DNA of 64,000 nucleotides from assembly GCF_041154455.1 (NCBI RefSeq), contig NZ_AP028664.1, forward strand, positions 435,001-499,000, written 5' to 3'. Below are positions 19,043 to 27,272 of the stretch, piece after piece (the stretch's first letter is position 1; every line of letters starts with the position of its first letter). The notes beneath the pieces were generated by a model. That model did no database searches and was not told the origin of the DNA. It saw nothing but the letters and a program-made list of their open reading frames with translations. The stretch comes from Variovorax sp. V213. Lineage in GTDB: Bacteria; Pseudomonadota; Gammaproteobacteria; Burkholderiales; Burkholderiaceae_C. The translations under genes were made by a program, and so were the position numbers.

Positions 19043-20002
19043 ATGAGCGACCACGCCCTCACTTCATCCTCCGATACGAGCTTCGGCGACCTGCGCATCC
19101 GCCGCGTCGCGGGCCACATCGGCGGCGAGGTGCAGAACCTGAAGCTGTCCGCCGACCTGCCGCGGGAGGTGATCGAGCAGCTCAACGCTGCGCTGGTGAA
19201 GCACAAGGTGTTGTTCTTCCGCGGGCAGGACCACCTCGACGACGCCGCGCACCAGGCTTTCGGCGCGCGCTTCGGCCGGACGGTGGCGCACCCCACGGTG
19301 CCGTCGCCCACGGGCACCAAGCTGTTCGAGCTCGACGCCTCCAAGGGCGGCGGGCGCGCAGATTCGTGGCATACCGACGTGACCTTCGTCGATGCGTTTC
19401 CCAAGATCTCCATCCTGCGCGGCGTGAAGATTCCCGCCTATGGCGGCGACACCGTCTGGGCCAACACGGCGCTGGCCTACGAGCGCCTTCCCGCGCAACT
19501 GAAGCAACTGGCCGACCAGCTCTGGGCCGTTCACAGCAACGACTACGACTACGGCGCCGACCGCGTGCAGGTGGAGGAAGAACGCCTGCGCCACCACCGC
19601 CACGTGTTCGTCTCGGCGGTGTACGAGGCCGAGCACCCGGTGGTGCACGTGCACCCGGTCTCTGGCGAGCGAGCGTTGCTGCTCGGGCATTTCGTGAAGA
19701 GGCTGGTGGGGCTGTCGAGCAGCGAGTCGGCGCGCATCTTCGAGCTGCTGCAGAACCGCGTGACCCGCCTGGAGAACACGGTGCGCTGGAGCTGGCAGCA
19801 GGACGACGTGGCGATCTGGGACAACCGCGCCACGCAGCACTTCGCGATCAACGACTACGGCAACCAGCCGCGCCTGGTGCGGCGCGTGACGGTGCATGGC
19901 GAAGCCGCCGTGGCCATCGACGGGCAGCGCAGCAGGACGCGCAGCCGGCCCGAAGCCACGAACGACGCGCGCATCGACGAAGTCATTTCCGCCACCGCCT
20001 GA
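19043..20002 (+). CDS. TauD/TfdA-family Fe(II)/2-oxoglutarate dioxygenase
   Basis: A 319-residue oxygenase. Iron ligands are His and Asp of SWHTDVTF (about 110-115) and a distal His in ATQHFAINDY (about 270); the 2-oxoglutarate-binding Arg lies in PRLVRRVTVHG. The family hydroxylates taurine, 2,4-D, alkyl sulfates and other small molecules, releasing sulfite, phenol or aldehyde. MSDHALTSS is chosen as start because a GGAG lies 8-10 bp before it and the preceding 61 codons lack family similarity. The divergent importer operon is of the type that also transports sulfonates, so both may serve one substrate. Confidence 0.9.
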   Translation: MSDHALTSSSDTSFGDLRIRRVAGHIGGEVQNLKLSADLPREVIEQLNAALVKHKVLFFRGQDHLDDAAHQAFGARFGRTVAHPTVPSPTGTKLFELDASKGGGRADSWHTDVTFVDAFPKISILRGVKIPAYGGDTVWANTALAYERLPAQLKQLADQLWAVHSNDYDYGADRVQVEEERLRHHRHVFVSAVYEAEHPVVHVHPVSGERALLLGHFVKRLVGLSSSESARIFELLQNRVTRLENTVRWSWQQDDVAIWDNRATQHFAINDYGNQPRLVRRVTVHGEAAVAIDGQRSRTRSRPEATNDARIDEVISATA

Positions 20003-20022
20003 AGCCGCACCGTCCCAACTCC

Positions 20023-20133
20023 ATGACCCACCCATCGGCCTTCACTGTCACCTATCCCCAACTGCTGCCACCGTGGCCGGTGGCTGCCAAGGCGCATTTG
20101 TTCGACGCGGCAGGCGGCCAGCGCCTCAACTGA
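20023..20133 (+). other. Possible small ORF of 36 codons after the dioxygenase gene
   Basis: MTHPSAFTVTYPQ... to a TGA lies between the dioxygenase and the convergent MFS gene (144-bp gap). I do not recognise the peptide. It has no clear ribosome binding site and could be chance or the remnant of a gene. Confidence 0.2.
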
Positions 20134-20146
20134 CGAACGAACGCTG

Positions 20147-21367
20147 TCACGCCCGTGGCCAGAGCCGCACGGCCAGCGCAGAAGCAGCCGTGCCGGTCGC
20201 CAGCCACGTCACGCCAGCCCAGCCCCATTGGGCAAGCGCCAGCGCGCCCAGCGCCGATCCGGCCGCCATGCCGATGAACATGGCAGTGAACAGCACCGCG
20301 TTGAGCCGGCTGCGGGCACCGGGCTCGATGCCGTAGACGATGGTCTGGTGCGCGATCAGCGCCGCCTGCATGCCAAGGTCGAAGCCGATGGCGGCGAGCG
20401 CCAGCAGCCAGAGCTGCGCATGCGGCAGCATCAGCGGCGCCAGTCCCATGGCCGCGAACGACACCACCACCAGCCCGGCGCCGAGGCGCGTCACCAGTTC
20501 CGGCCCGCGCCGGTCGGCCAGTCGTCCGGCCAACGGCGCCGCCAGCGCACCCGCCGCACCGGCCAGGCCGAAGGCGCCTGCCGCCGCGCTGCCCAGGTGG
20601 AAGGGCTCGCCGTGAAGCATCACCGCCAGCGTCGACCAGAAGGCGCTGAACCCCACTGCCAGCAGCGCCTGGGCCAGCGCAGCCCTGCGCAGCGTGCCGT
20701 GGCGCGACCACAGCGTGGCCAGCGAACCGAGCAGCGCGCCGTAGGCCAGGTGCGTGGTGGGACGGAAGCGCGGCAGCCCGCGCCAGGCGGCCGCACCGAT
20801 GATCGCGATGCTGGCCGCGGCCACGATGAACATCGAGCGCCAGCCGAAGTGCTCGGCCACGAAGCCGCTCACGACGCGCGACAGCAGGATGCCGAGCAGC
20901 AGCCCCGTCATCACCGTGCCGACCGTCTTGCCGCGCGTGGCTTCGGGCGCCAGCGTGGCGGCCGCGGGCACGATGTCCTGCGCCATCGTGGCCGCGAGCC
21001 CGATCGCGAGGCTGGCCGCGAGCAGCATGCCGATCGACGGGGCTGCGCCGGCCACCAGCAGCGCGGCGCACAGCGCGGCCGCCTTGGCCAGCACGATGCG
21101 GCGCCGGTCGAAGCGGTCGCCGAGCGGCGCCAGCAGCAGGATGCCGAGCGCGTAACCCAGCTGCGTCAGCGTGGGAATGAAACCCACGGCCCGGCCGGAG
21201 GCGCCGATGTCGGCACCCAGCACGCCGAGCATCGGCTGGGCGTAGTAGAGCGACGCCACCGACAAACCGGCGCCGGTGGCCAGCAGCAGGACCAGGGACG
21301 GCGGCAAATCGTGTGCCGCCGGCGCAGTGCTTTCCGCTGTTGCATGCGTTGATTGAATGGAAGACAT
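20147..21367 (-). CDS. MFS transporter, drug/metabolite efflux type
   Basis: A 406-residue inner-membrane protein with about twelve hydrophobic segments. It has the MFS loop motif GDRFDRRRIVLAKA after segment 2 and a matching GRLADRRGPELVTR in the second half. The first 25-30 residues are hydrophilic. An upstream extension of 26 codons is possible but would cross into the intergenic region with no ribosome binding site. It is divergent from a LysR-type gene, a common pairing for inducible exporters. Substrate unknown. Confidence 0.9.
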   Translation of the reverse strand: MSSIQSTHATAESTAPAAHDLPPSLVLLLATGAGLSVASLYYAQPMLGVLGADIGASGRAVGFIPTLTQLGYALGILLLAPLGDRFDRRRIVLAKAAALCAALLVAGAAPSIGMLLAASLAIGLAATMAQDIVPAAATLAPEATRGKTVGTVMTGLLLGILLSRVVSGFVAEHFGWRSMFIVAAASIAIIGAAAWRGLPRFRPTTHLAYGALLGSLATLWSRHGTLRRAALAQALLAVGFSAFWSTLAVMLHGEPFHLGSAAAGAFGLAGAAGALAAPLAGRLADRRGPELVTRLGAGLVVVSFAAMGLAPLMLPHAQLWLLALAAIGFDLGMQAALIAHQTIVYGIEPGARSRLNAVLFTAMFIGMAAGSALGALALAQWGWAGVTWLATGTAASALAVRLWPRA

Positions 21368-21452
21368 GGCGTTAACCCTTAAACATCGAGCAGGGGTTGA
21401 AATGTGCTCCCATGAGAAAAGACTTGGTAGTCCTGCGGATTGCACAATGTCT

Positions 21453-21467
21453 ATACGTAGGGCGTAT
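21453..21467. promoter_or_regulatory. LysR-type box ATAC-N7-GTAT
   Basis: The sequence ATACGTAGGGCGTAT fits the T-N11-A consensus exactly and is part of a wider dyad TATACG-N5-CGTATA (21452-21468). It ends 4 bp before the LysR gene's ATG, a position suited to autorepression, and lies 86 bp from the divergent MFS start. Confidence 0.65.
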
Positions 21468-21471
21468 AAAG

Positions 21472-22428
21472 ATGCCGATGATGCCGAATCCTCCCGCCGC
21501 CGCCGCCGCCGACCGCATCGAGCTGATGCAGACCTTCGTCCATATCGTCGAGGCGGGCAGCCTCTCCGCTGCCGCCCAGCAGATGGGTACGACGCAGCCC
21601 ACCGTGAGCCGCCGGTTGCAGGTGCTGGAGCGCTCGCTGGGGGTGCGGCTCCTGCGCCGCTCCACGCACGCGATGAAGCTCACCGAGGACGGCGAGCGCT
21701 GCTACGAGCGGGCCCGGGAGCTGATCGCGGACTGGCACGCCTTCGAGGCCGACATTCGCGGCGTGGGCGACGAGCCCGAAGGGATGCTGCGCGTGGTGGT
21801 GCCGCATGCGCTGGGCCAGCTTCTGCTGGTCGGTCCGCTGGCCGACTACCTTCGCGCGTACCCGCGGGTGTCCGTCGAATGGCTGCTGAACGACCGCCGG
21901 CCCGACTTCATCGCCGAAGGCGTCGACTGTGCGATCCAGGTCGGCGAGATGACCGACACCATGGCCGTGGCGATCAAACTCTCGGAAGTGCCGCGCGTGG
22001 TGGTCGCCGCACCCTCGGTGCTGGCCGGACGGGCGCCGCTCGCGCATGCGTCGGAGTTGGCGGAGTTGCCGTGGCTTGCGCTGCGCACCTTCTATCGCAA
22101 CGAGGTGCTGCTCACGCACCGGCCGAGCGGCGAGACCGCGCGCGTGACCATCCGTCCGCGCATGAGCACCGACAGCCTCTATGCGCTGCAAAGCGCGGCC
22201 CGCATGGGCCTGGGCGCCTGCATGGGCTCGGTCTGGCTCATGAAGGACGACATCGCTGCCGGCCGCCTGGTGCAGCTCGTGCCGCAATGGCACGTGGCGG
22301 CGCTGCCCGTCTACCTGGTCTATCCGCCTGCGCGCTTCCAGCCGGCGCGCCTGCGCCGCTTCATCGAGATGATGCGGGTCGCGCTGGCGGACCCGACGGG
22401 GCGCGCCTGGGAGGTCGGGGCATCGTGA
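21472..22428 (+). CDS. LysR-family transcriptional regulator
   Basis: A 318-residue regulator. The N-terminal winged helix-turn-helix covers residues about 15-75 (FVHIVEAGSLSAAAQQMGTT... recognition helix QPTVSRRLQVLE), and the C-terminal effector-binding domain follows. MPMMPNPP is chosen as start; an alternative TTG 25 codons upstream would encode part of the LysR box region and is less likely. It probably controls the divergent MFS gene and itself. The effector is unknown. Confidence 0.92.
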   Translation: MPMMPNPPAAAAADRIELMQTFVHIVEAGSLSAAAQQMGTTQPTVSRRLQVLERSLGVRLLRRSTHAMKLTEDGERCYERARELIADWHAFEADIRGVGDEPEGMLRVVVPHALGQLLLVGPLADYLRAYPRVSVEWLLNDRRPDFIAEGVDCAIQVGEMTDTMAVAIKLSEVPRVVVAAPSVLAGRAPLAHASELAELPWLALRTFYRNEVLLTHRPSGETARVTIRPRMSTDSLYALQSAARMGLGACMGSVWLMKDDIAAGRLVQLVPQWHVAALPVYLVYPPARFQPARLRRFIEMMRVALADPTGRAWEVGAS

Positions 22429-22458
22429 TCGGCGCCTTCGGCGGGGCGCAGGGAAGGC

Positions 22459-23136
22459 CTAGGTCTTGATCCCGCAGCCGCCCAGCACGAACGCCACCAG
22501 CTCGCGCGCGATCGGCTCGCGGTCGATGGGCGCGTCGGGCGGCAGGCCGAGCATCACGCGCGTCTGTATCGCGTAGTCGGCGTAGCTCTGGGTCATGGCC
22601 CAGATGTGCATCAGAAGCAGGCGCGCGTCGAGCGGACGCATCTGCCCGCGTGCGATCCAGCCGTTGATGACGTCGACCTTCTTCTGCGTCCAGGCCCTGG
22701 CATTGGGCCAGTAGCGGTCGAGGTTGCGGCCGCCGTCGAGCACCTCGCGCGTGAAGATGCGCGAGATCTCCGGGTTGTCGAAGGCGTGGTCAAGCTTCTT
22801 GCGGATGTAGTCGCCCAGCACCGTGGCCGGGTCGCTGGCGTCCTCGAACGAGAACACCACCTTCCAGGCATGCAGCACCTGCATCAGCAGCTCTTCGTAG
22901 AGCTCTTCCTTGCCGGCGATGTAGTAGTGCAGCTGGGGCTTGGTGAGTCCGGCGCGCGCGGCAATGGCCTGTGTCGAGGTGCCCTTCAGGCCATGCAGGC
23001 TGAACTCCGTGACCGCCGCCGAGCGGATGGCCGCCATGATGCGCTCGCGCCCGGGGCGGGCGCGCGACAGCGGTCCGTCGGGGGCGGGCATTTCCTGGGC
23101 GGTCGTCGGGGGAAGGGCGGCGGGATCGGCGTTCAT
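22459..23136 (-). CDS. TetR-family regulator, RutR (YcdC)-like
   Basis: A 225-residue repressor-type protein. The N-terminal helix-turn-helix lies around residues 30-80 (GTSTQAIAARAGLTKPQLHY in part). The C-terminal half, with YIRKKLDHAFDNPEISRIFTREVL (quoted segment DNPEISRIFTREVL) and GWIARGQMRPLDARLLLMHIWAMTQ-type helix followed by SYADYAIQ, matches the YcdC-like domain of RutR, the uracil-responsive regulator of pyrimidine and amino-acid nitrogen genes. A start two codons upstream is also possible. It is divergent from asparaginase across a 145-bp gap holding a perfect 26-bp palindrome, so the gene probably controls asparaginase and itself. Confidence 0.85.
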   Translation of the reverse strand: MNADPAALPPTTAQEMPAPDGPLSRARPGRERIMAAIRSAAVTEFSLHGLKGTSTQAIAARAGLTKPQLHYYIAGKEELYEELLMQVLHAWKVVFSFEDASDPATVLGDYIRKKLDHAFDNPEISRIFTREVLDGGRNLDRYWPNARAWTQKKVDVINGWIARGQMRPLDARLLLMHIWAMTQSYADYAIQTRVMLGLPPDAPIDREPIARELVAFVLGGCGIKT

Positions 23137-23183
23137 TGGCATGGAATTGCGGCGGTGCGCCCGGCGATGGTAATCCGCATGGC

Positions 23184-23209
23184 CGCATGCCATGCCGGCA
23201 TGGCATGCG
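23184..23209. promoter_or_regulatory. 26-bp perfect palindrome, candidate operator of the RutR-like regulator
   Basis: Half-site CGCATGCCATGCC is followed without a spacer by its exact reverse complement. It lies 47 bp from the regulator start and 72 bp from the asparaginase start. The internal repeat CATGCC/GGCATG makes it two nested dyads. Confidence 0.7.
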
Positions 23210-23281
23210 CGAGGCACGCGGGCACGGTTCATGTATCTTCTCGCCGCTTCCAGAAATTCGTTCAAGACAAGGAGTTCCTTC

Positions 23282-24352
23282 ATGTACCTTTCTCCCCGTT
23301 TCAGGGCCTTCGCGGCCGGCGCCGCGCTGTTCGCGGCCAGCGCCCTGGCGCAAGCCCAGCAGGCGTTGCCCAATGTGGTGATCCTGGCCACCGGCGGCAC
23401 CATTGCGGGCGCCGGCGCCTCGGCCGTGAACAGCGCCACCTACGCGGCCGCCAAGGTCGGCGTGGACAAGCTGATCGCCGGCCTGCCTGAACTCTCCAAG
23501 ATCGCCAACGTGCGCGGCGAGCAGGTGTTCCAGGTCGCTTCCGAGAGCCTCACCAACGACAACCTGCTGACGCTCGCCAAGCGCGTTTCCGCGCTGTCCA
23601 AGCAAGCCGACGTGGACGGCATCGTCATCACCCACGGCACCGACACGCTGGAAGAAACCGCGTACTTCCTGACCCTCACCGTGCACACCAGCAAGCCGAT
23701 CGTCGTGGTCGGCTCGATGCGCCCGGGCACGGCCCTTTCGGCCGACGGCGCGCTCAACCTCTATGACGCGGTCAGCGTCGCCGGCAGCAAGGATGCGGCG
23801 GGCAAGGGCGTGCTCGTGACGATGAACGACAACATCGACAGCGGCCGGGACGTGAGCAAGAACGTCAACGTCAAGACCAGCGCCTTCTCGAGCCAGTGGG
23901 GTCCGCTCGGCATGGTGGTCGAGGGCAAGAACTACTGGTTCCGCGCGCCGGTGAAGCGCCACACCATGGCTTCGGAATTCGACATCGACGCCATCAACGC
24001 GCTGCCGCCGGTCGAGATCGCCATGGGCTACGAGGGCGTTTCGTCCATCGCCATCGACGCGTTCGCCAAGAGCGGCGTCAAGGCCATCATCCATGGCGGC
24101 ACGGGCAACGGCTCGGTGGCCAACCGCATCGTGCCGAACCTGCAGAAGGCGCGCACCGACGGCGCGATCATCATCCGCAGCTCGCGCGTGGCCGACGGTT
24201 TCGTGATCCGCAACGCCGAGCAGCCCGACGACAAGTACGACTGGGTGGTGGCGCACGACCTGCGTCCGCAGAAGGCCCGCATCCTGGCGATGGTCGCCCT
24301 CACCAAGACCAGCGACACGAAAGAACTCCAGCGCATCTTCTGGGAGTATTGA
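23282..24352 (+). CDS. ansB: Periplasmic (type II) L-asparaginase
   Basis: Hydrolyses L-asparagine to aspartate and ammonia. The 356-residue protein has a signal peptide (hydrophobic FAAGAALFAASALAQA, cleaved before QQALPN). The first catalytic Thr lies in ILATGGTIAGAG and the second Thr-Asp pair in THGTDTLEETAYFL; SMRPGTALSADGALNLYDA and HGGTGNGS complete the family pattern. The start is set by an AAGGAG-like stretch before ATG and by the signal peptide. It is divergent from a RutR-like regulator, in line with a nitrogen-scavenging role, and convergent with the PAP2 gene 6 bp away. Glutaminase side activity cannot be excluded. Confidence 0.94.
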   Translation: MYLSPRFRAFAAGAALFAASALAQAQQALPNVVILATGGTIAGAGASAVNSATYAAAKVGVDKLIAGLPELSKIANVRGEQVFQVASESLTNDNLLTLAKRVSALSKQADVDGIVITHGTDTLEETAYFLTLTVHTSKPIVVVGSMRPGTALSADGALNLYDAVSVAGSKDAAGKGVLVTMNDNIDSGRDVSKNVNVKTSAFSSQWGPLGMVVEGKNYWFRAPVKRHTMASEFDIDAINALPPVEIAMGYEGVSSIAIDAFAKSGVKAIIHGGTGNGSVANRIVPNLQKARTDGAIIIRSSRVADGFVIRNAEQPDDKYDWVVAHDLRPQKARILAMVALTKTSDTKELQRIFWEY

Positions 24353-24358
24353 TCTTCG

Positions 24359-25177
24359 CTAGCGCGCGGCCCGCCGCTTGCGGTGCCGCGCGTATTCGAG
24401 GCTGCTCACGCATACGAGCAGCCAGGCGAGGCCGGTCAGCAGGCCGGCCGCCACGTCGCTTGCGAAATGCACCTGCAAAAAGACGCGGCTGCACGCGATG
24501 GTGACGATGGCAGCCGCGGCCGCCATGGCCGCCGGCACATGCCAGCGCGTGGGCAACAGGCGCAGCGCCAGGTACATCAGCATCCCGTAGCTCACGATGG
24601 CGCCCGCGCTGTGGCCGCTCGGAAAGCTGAAGCTCGTTTCCAGTGCCAGCCCATGGTCGTGCAGCGGCCGCGCCCGCGCGAAGATGCGCTTGAGGGCGGG
24701 GTTCAGCAGCACGATGCCCCCGAGCGCCATCACCCAGCCCAGCGCCAGGCCATGATGGGCCTTGCGCCACAGCAGCAAGGCCACGACCAGGCACACCGGC
24801 GCCAGCAGTTCGGCGTCGCCCAGGTGCGTGAGCCAGCTGAAAACCACCAGGGCCGCCCAGGGCACATGGTCGCCGATTGCATCGGCCAGCGCCTGGTCGG
24901 CCAGGCCGAGCAGGCGTCCGTCGCCGAGCTTCGACGCGATGTACGCCACCAGGCTCGCTGCCCCGAGGATCACCAGGAAACCCATCGCCAGCGCGGCCGC
25001 GAGCCGCGGTTCTTCCGGTTCCCCCGTCGGCAATGTCCGGGCGCGGCGTTCCCGCCATGCCCGGCAGGCCACGCCGGCGCCGAGCACCGAAAGGGCGAGG
25101 ACGCATGCGAACCATGCAAGGGAATGCTCGCCGAGCTGGCGGGCGAGAAGAACGAGGGCAGGGGCTTCCGTCGGCAT
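24359..25177 (-). CDS. PAP2-family lipid phosphatase
   Basis: A 272-residue membrane protein with about six hydrophobic segments. The three-part phosphatase motif is intact: KRIFARARPLHD (K-x6-RP), SFPSGHSAG and SRVFLQVHFASDVAAG (SR-x5-H-x3-D). Members dephosphorylate phosphatidic acid, undecaprenyl pyrophosphate or similar lipids in the membrane. It follows the metallophosphoesterase gene by 10 bp and is the last gene of a three-gene unit with a lipid kinase, which suggests a lipid phosphate cycle. Confidence 0.9.
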   Translation of the reverse strand: MPTEAPALVLLARQLGEHSLAWFACVLALSVLGAGVACRAWRERRARTLPTGEPEEPRLAAALAMGFLVILGAASLVAYIASKLGDGRLLGLADQALADAIGDHVPWAALVVFSWLTHLGDAELLAPVCLVVALLLWRKAHHGLALGWVMALGGIVLLNPALKRIFARARPLHDHGLALETSFSFPSGHSAGAIVSYGMLMYLALRLLPTRWHVPAAMAAAAAIVTIACSRVFLQVHFASDVAAGLLTGLAWLLVCVSSLEYARHRKRRAAR

Positions 25178-25187
25178 GCCGCGCACC

Positions 25188-26012
25188 CTAAGCAGGTGCC
25201 GCGGCGCTGGCAAGCGGGAGCTGCAATACTTTGGCGCACACGAAGGCCTTGTCCACGGCCGAGTGATCCCACCGCTCCGCCTGGCAGGTGCGGCCGTCGT
25301 CCGCTTCGCCCAGCCGCAGCACGTTCACCGAGTTGGGGTGCCCCGCACGCATGCGCGACGACACCGCCGTGCCGGCCTGCACGGCCCACGTCGTGCGCGG
25401 GCAGCCGGCGTAGGCGTCGTGCAGCGAACGCACGAACGGCAGGTGGATGTGCCCGCCGAGGATCAGGTCGGCGCCGGCCGCGCACCATCGCGCCACGGCG
25501 GTTTCGCGCCCGTGCAGCCGGTTCGGCATGTCTTCCTGCCGCGTCACCATCACCGGCTGGTGCGTGACCACCACGCGCAGCTGCTCGGGCGAAGCAGCCG
25601 CGAGCCGGGCCGCCACCCGCTCGATCTGCGCGGGTGAAACCTCGCCGTGCGCGTGCCGGTACCAGCGCGTGGTGTTGACTGCAACCACCAGCCATTCGGC
25701 GGATTCGAACACCGGCTCCAGGTCTGCGCCGAAGGCGCCGGCGTACCTTTCATACGGCGTGAACAGCCGAGCACCCAGCTGAAAAAGCGGAATGTCGTGG
25801 TTGCCCGGAATGGCAATCACGGCCGGCGCGGCCAGCCTTTCGACGAAGGCGCGCGCCGCCGCGAACTGGGCGCGCGTGGCGCGTTGAGTGATGTCGCCCG
25901 AAAGCACCACCACCTGCGGCGACAAGGCATGCGCAAGCCGCTCGAGCGCTTCCATCACCTCGGGCCGTTCGGTGCCGAAATGCGTGTCGGAGATCTGAAG
26001 CAGGCAGCTCAT
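25188..26012 (-). CDS. Metallophosphoesterase (calcineurin-like)
   Basis: A 274-residue phosphodiesterase-type protein with all family motifs: SDTHFG (8-13), VVLSGDITQRA (about 40), IPGNHDI (about 70), VVTHQP (about 145) and GGHIHLP (about 185). It resembles CpdA-type and class III phosphodiesterases; cyclic-nucleotide or phospholipid substrates are both possible. Its ATG overlaps the stop of the lipid kinase gene (ATGA), which fixes the start. Confidence 0.88.
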   Translation of the reverse strand: MSCLLQISDTHFGTERPEVMEALERLAHALSPQVVVLSGDITQRATRAQFAAARAFVERLAAPAVIAIPGNHDIPLFQLGARLFTPYERYAGAFGADLEPVFESAEWLVVAVNTTRWYRHAHGEVSPAQIERVAARLAAASPEQLRVVVTHQPVMVTRQEDMPNRLHGRETAVARWCAAGADLILGGHIHLPFVRSLHDAYAGCPRTTWAVQAGTAVSSRMRAGHPNSVNVLRLGEADDGRTCQAERWDHSAVDKAFVCAKVLQLPLASAAAPA

Positions 26013-26974
26013 TCCTTGGCGGCCTCCAGTTCGGGCGCGGTGTCGGGCCGCACCAGCCACAGCGGCTCGGGCGAGACGCGGAACAGCAGCGGCATCTCGG
26101 CCCATGAGATCTCGCCGTCGGCGGCCACCTTCACGCGGCGCGGGCCGTGCGAGCGGCCGGCTTTCACTGTCATCGATTCGAACGGAAAGCTCAATACCTC
26201 GTCGGCGCCGCCGAGCCGGCCCAGGGCGCCGCGCACCAGGAGGCCCGGCATCGCAAGAACTCCCATGGGTTTCAGCGCCACGGCAGCCAGCTGGCCGTTT
26301 TCAGGCGCATCGGCGTGTTCGATGCCGACCTGCAGCAACTGCAACGGGTTGTTGCCCACGAACAGCGTCGGCGTGCGCAGGTCGCGCTCCTGGCCTCGCC
26401 AGGCCATGCGCAGGTTCCAGTGCCGGTGGCCGCGCATCACGGTCAGGAGGCCGGCGAAGAACGCGATCCAGCGGCTGCGGCCATAGCGCGCCTTGTAGCT
26501 TTCGCGGTCTTCCAGAAGCTCGGCATACAGGCCCATGCTGGCATTCACCAGAAAGATGCGGTCGTTGACCAGTCCCACCTGCGCCGGCCGGGGCTGCCCG
26601 GTCAGCAGCACCTGCAGCGCCTCTGCCGTGTCGCGCGGAATGCCATGGGTGCGGCTGAAGTAGTTGAAGGTGCCCTGCGGCAGCACGCCAAAGGCCAGGC
26701 CGCTGCCGAGCGTGGCCTGCGCCACCGCGTTGACGGTGCCGTCGCCGCCCGCGGCCACCACCACCCCGCCCACCGCGCGGGCGCGCTCGACGGCCTCGCG
26801 CGCCAGCGCCTGCACCGTTGCGCGTTCGTCGACAACGAAGAGGCGGTGCCGGCGGCCCGCCGCGGCGCAGCCCTCCTCGACGATCCGGCGGGTCTGGGCG
26901 GCATCCGCGCTGCCGGCGCCGGCATTGAGAACGATGAATAACGGGGAACTCGGACCGATGCAGGGCGCTGGCAT
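26009..26974 (-). CDS. Diacylglycerol/lipid kinase family protein (YegS/DAGK type)
   Basis: A 321-residue soluble kinase. The N-terminal catalytic domain begins with LFIVLNAGAGS, and the nucleotide-binding GGDGTVNAVAQ lies near residue 78, followed by LPQGTFNYFSRTHGIP. The C-terminal beta-sandwich covers the second half. It transfers phosphate to diacylglycerol or a related lipid. MPAPCIGPS is chosen as start; 38 further upstream codons are open but low in similarity. First gene of the kinase, phosphoesterase, PAP2 unit. Confidence 0.87.
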   Translation of the reverse strand: MPAPCIGPSSPLFIVLNAGAGSADAAQTRRIVEEGCAAAGRRHRLFVVDERATVQALAREAVERARAVGGVVVAAGGDGTVNAVAQATLGSGLAFGVLPQGTFNYFSRTHGIPRDTAEALQVLLTGQPRPAQVGLVNDRIFLVNASMGLYAELLEDRESYKARYGRSRWIAFFAGLLTVMRGHRHWNLRMAWRGQERDLRTPTLFVGNNPLQLLQVGIEHADAPENGQLAAVALKPMGVLAMPGLLVRGALGRLGGADEVLSFPFESMTVKAGRSHGPRRVKVAADGEISWAEMPLLFRVSPEPLWLVRPDTAPELEAAKE

Positions 26975-27272
26975 GTCTGGATGAAACGGAAAAGAGGCGG
27001 GTCCCGCGGGCTCGTGCAAGACTGCGGGACGAGGGCGGAAGACCGGAGTAGGGGCTCGGAGAGGCTCGAAAAGACTTGAAAAAGGCAATTGCGAGGCGAT
27101 CGGGAAGAGATCGCGCGCAACCGGCTCGGAGTTATCGCACGGCCCGCGGCGCCGCGCCGGCGGCCGGCATCCCGGCTGGCTGTGGGAGAGTTGCCCTCCG
27201 ACCGTAAAATCGTCTGCTTTCGCGGTGAATCACCGCGCTACCGTCCAACGCCCGGTCACGCCGGCCAGCTTC
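26975..27272. other. Divergent intergenic region (lipid kinase / glyQ)
   Basis: The longest gene-free stretch of the window. It contains a 7-bp inverted repeat GTCCCGC / GCGGGAC (27001-27030), a -10-like TAAAAT at 27205-27210 suited to glyQ, and a 17-bp palindrome CGCGGTGA-A-TCACCGCG at 27221-27237 that would lie in the glyQ leader. No T-box or other known riboswitch is recognisable. Confidence 0.45.
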
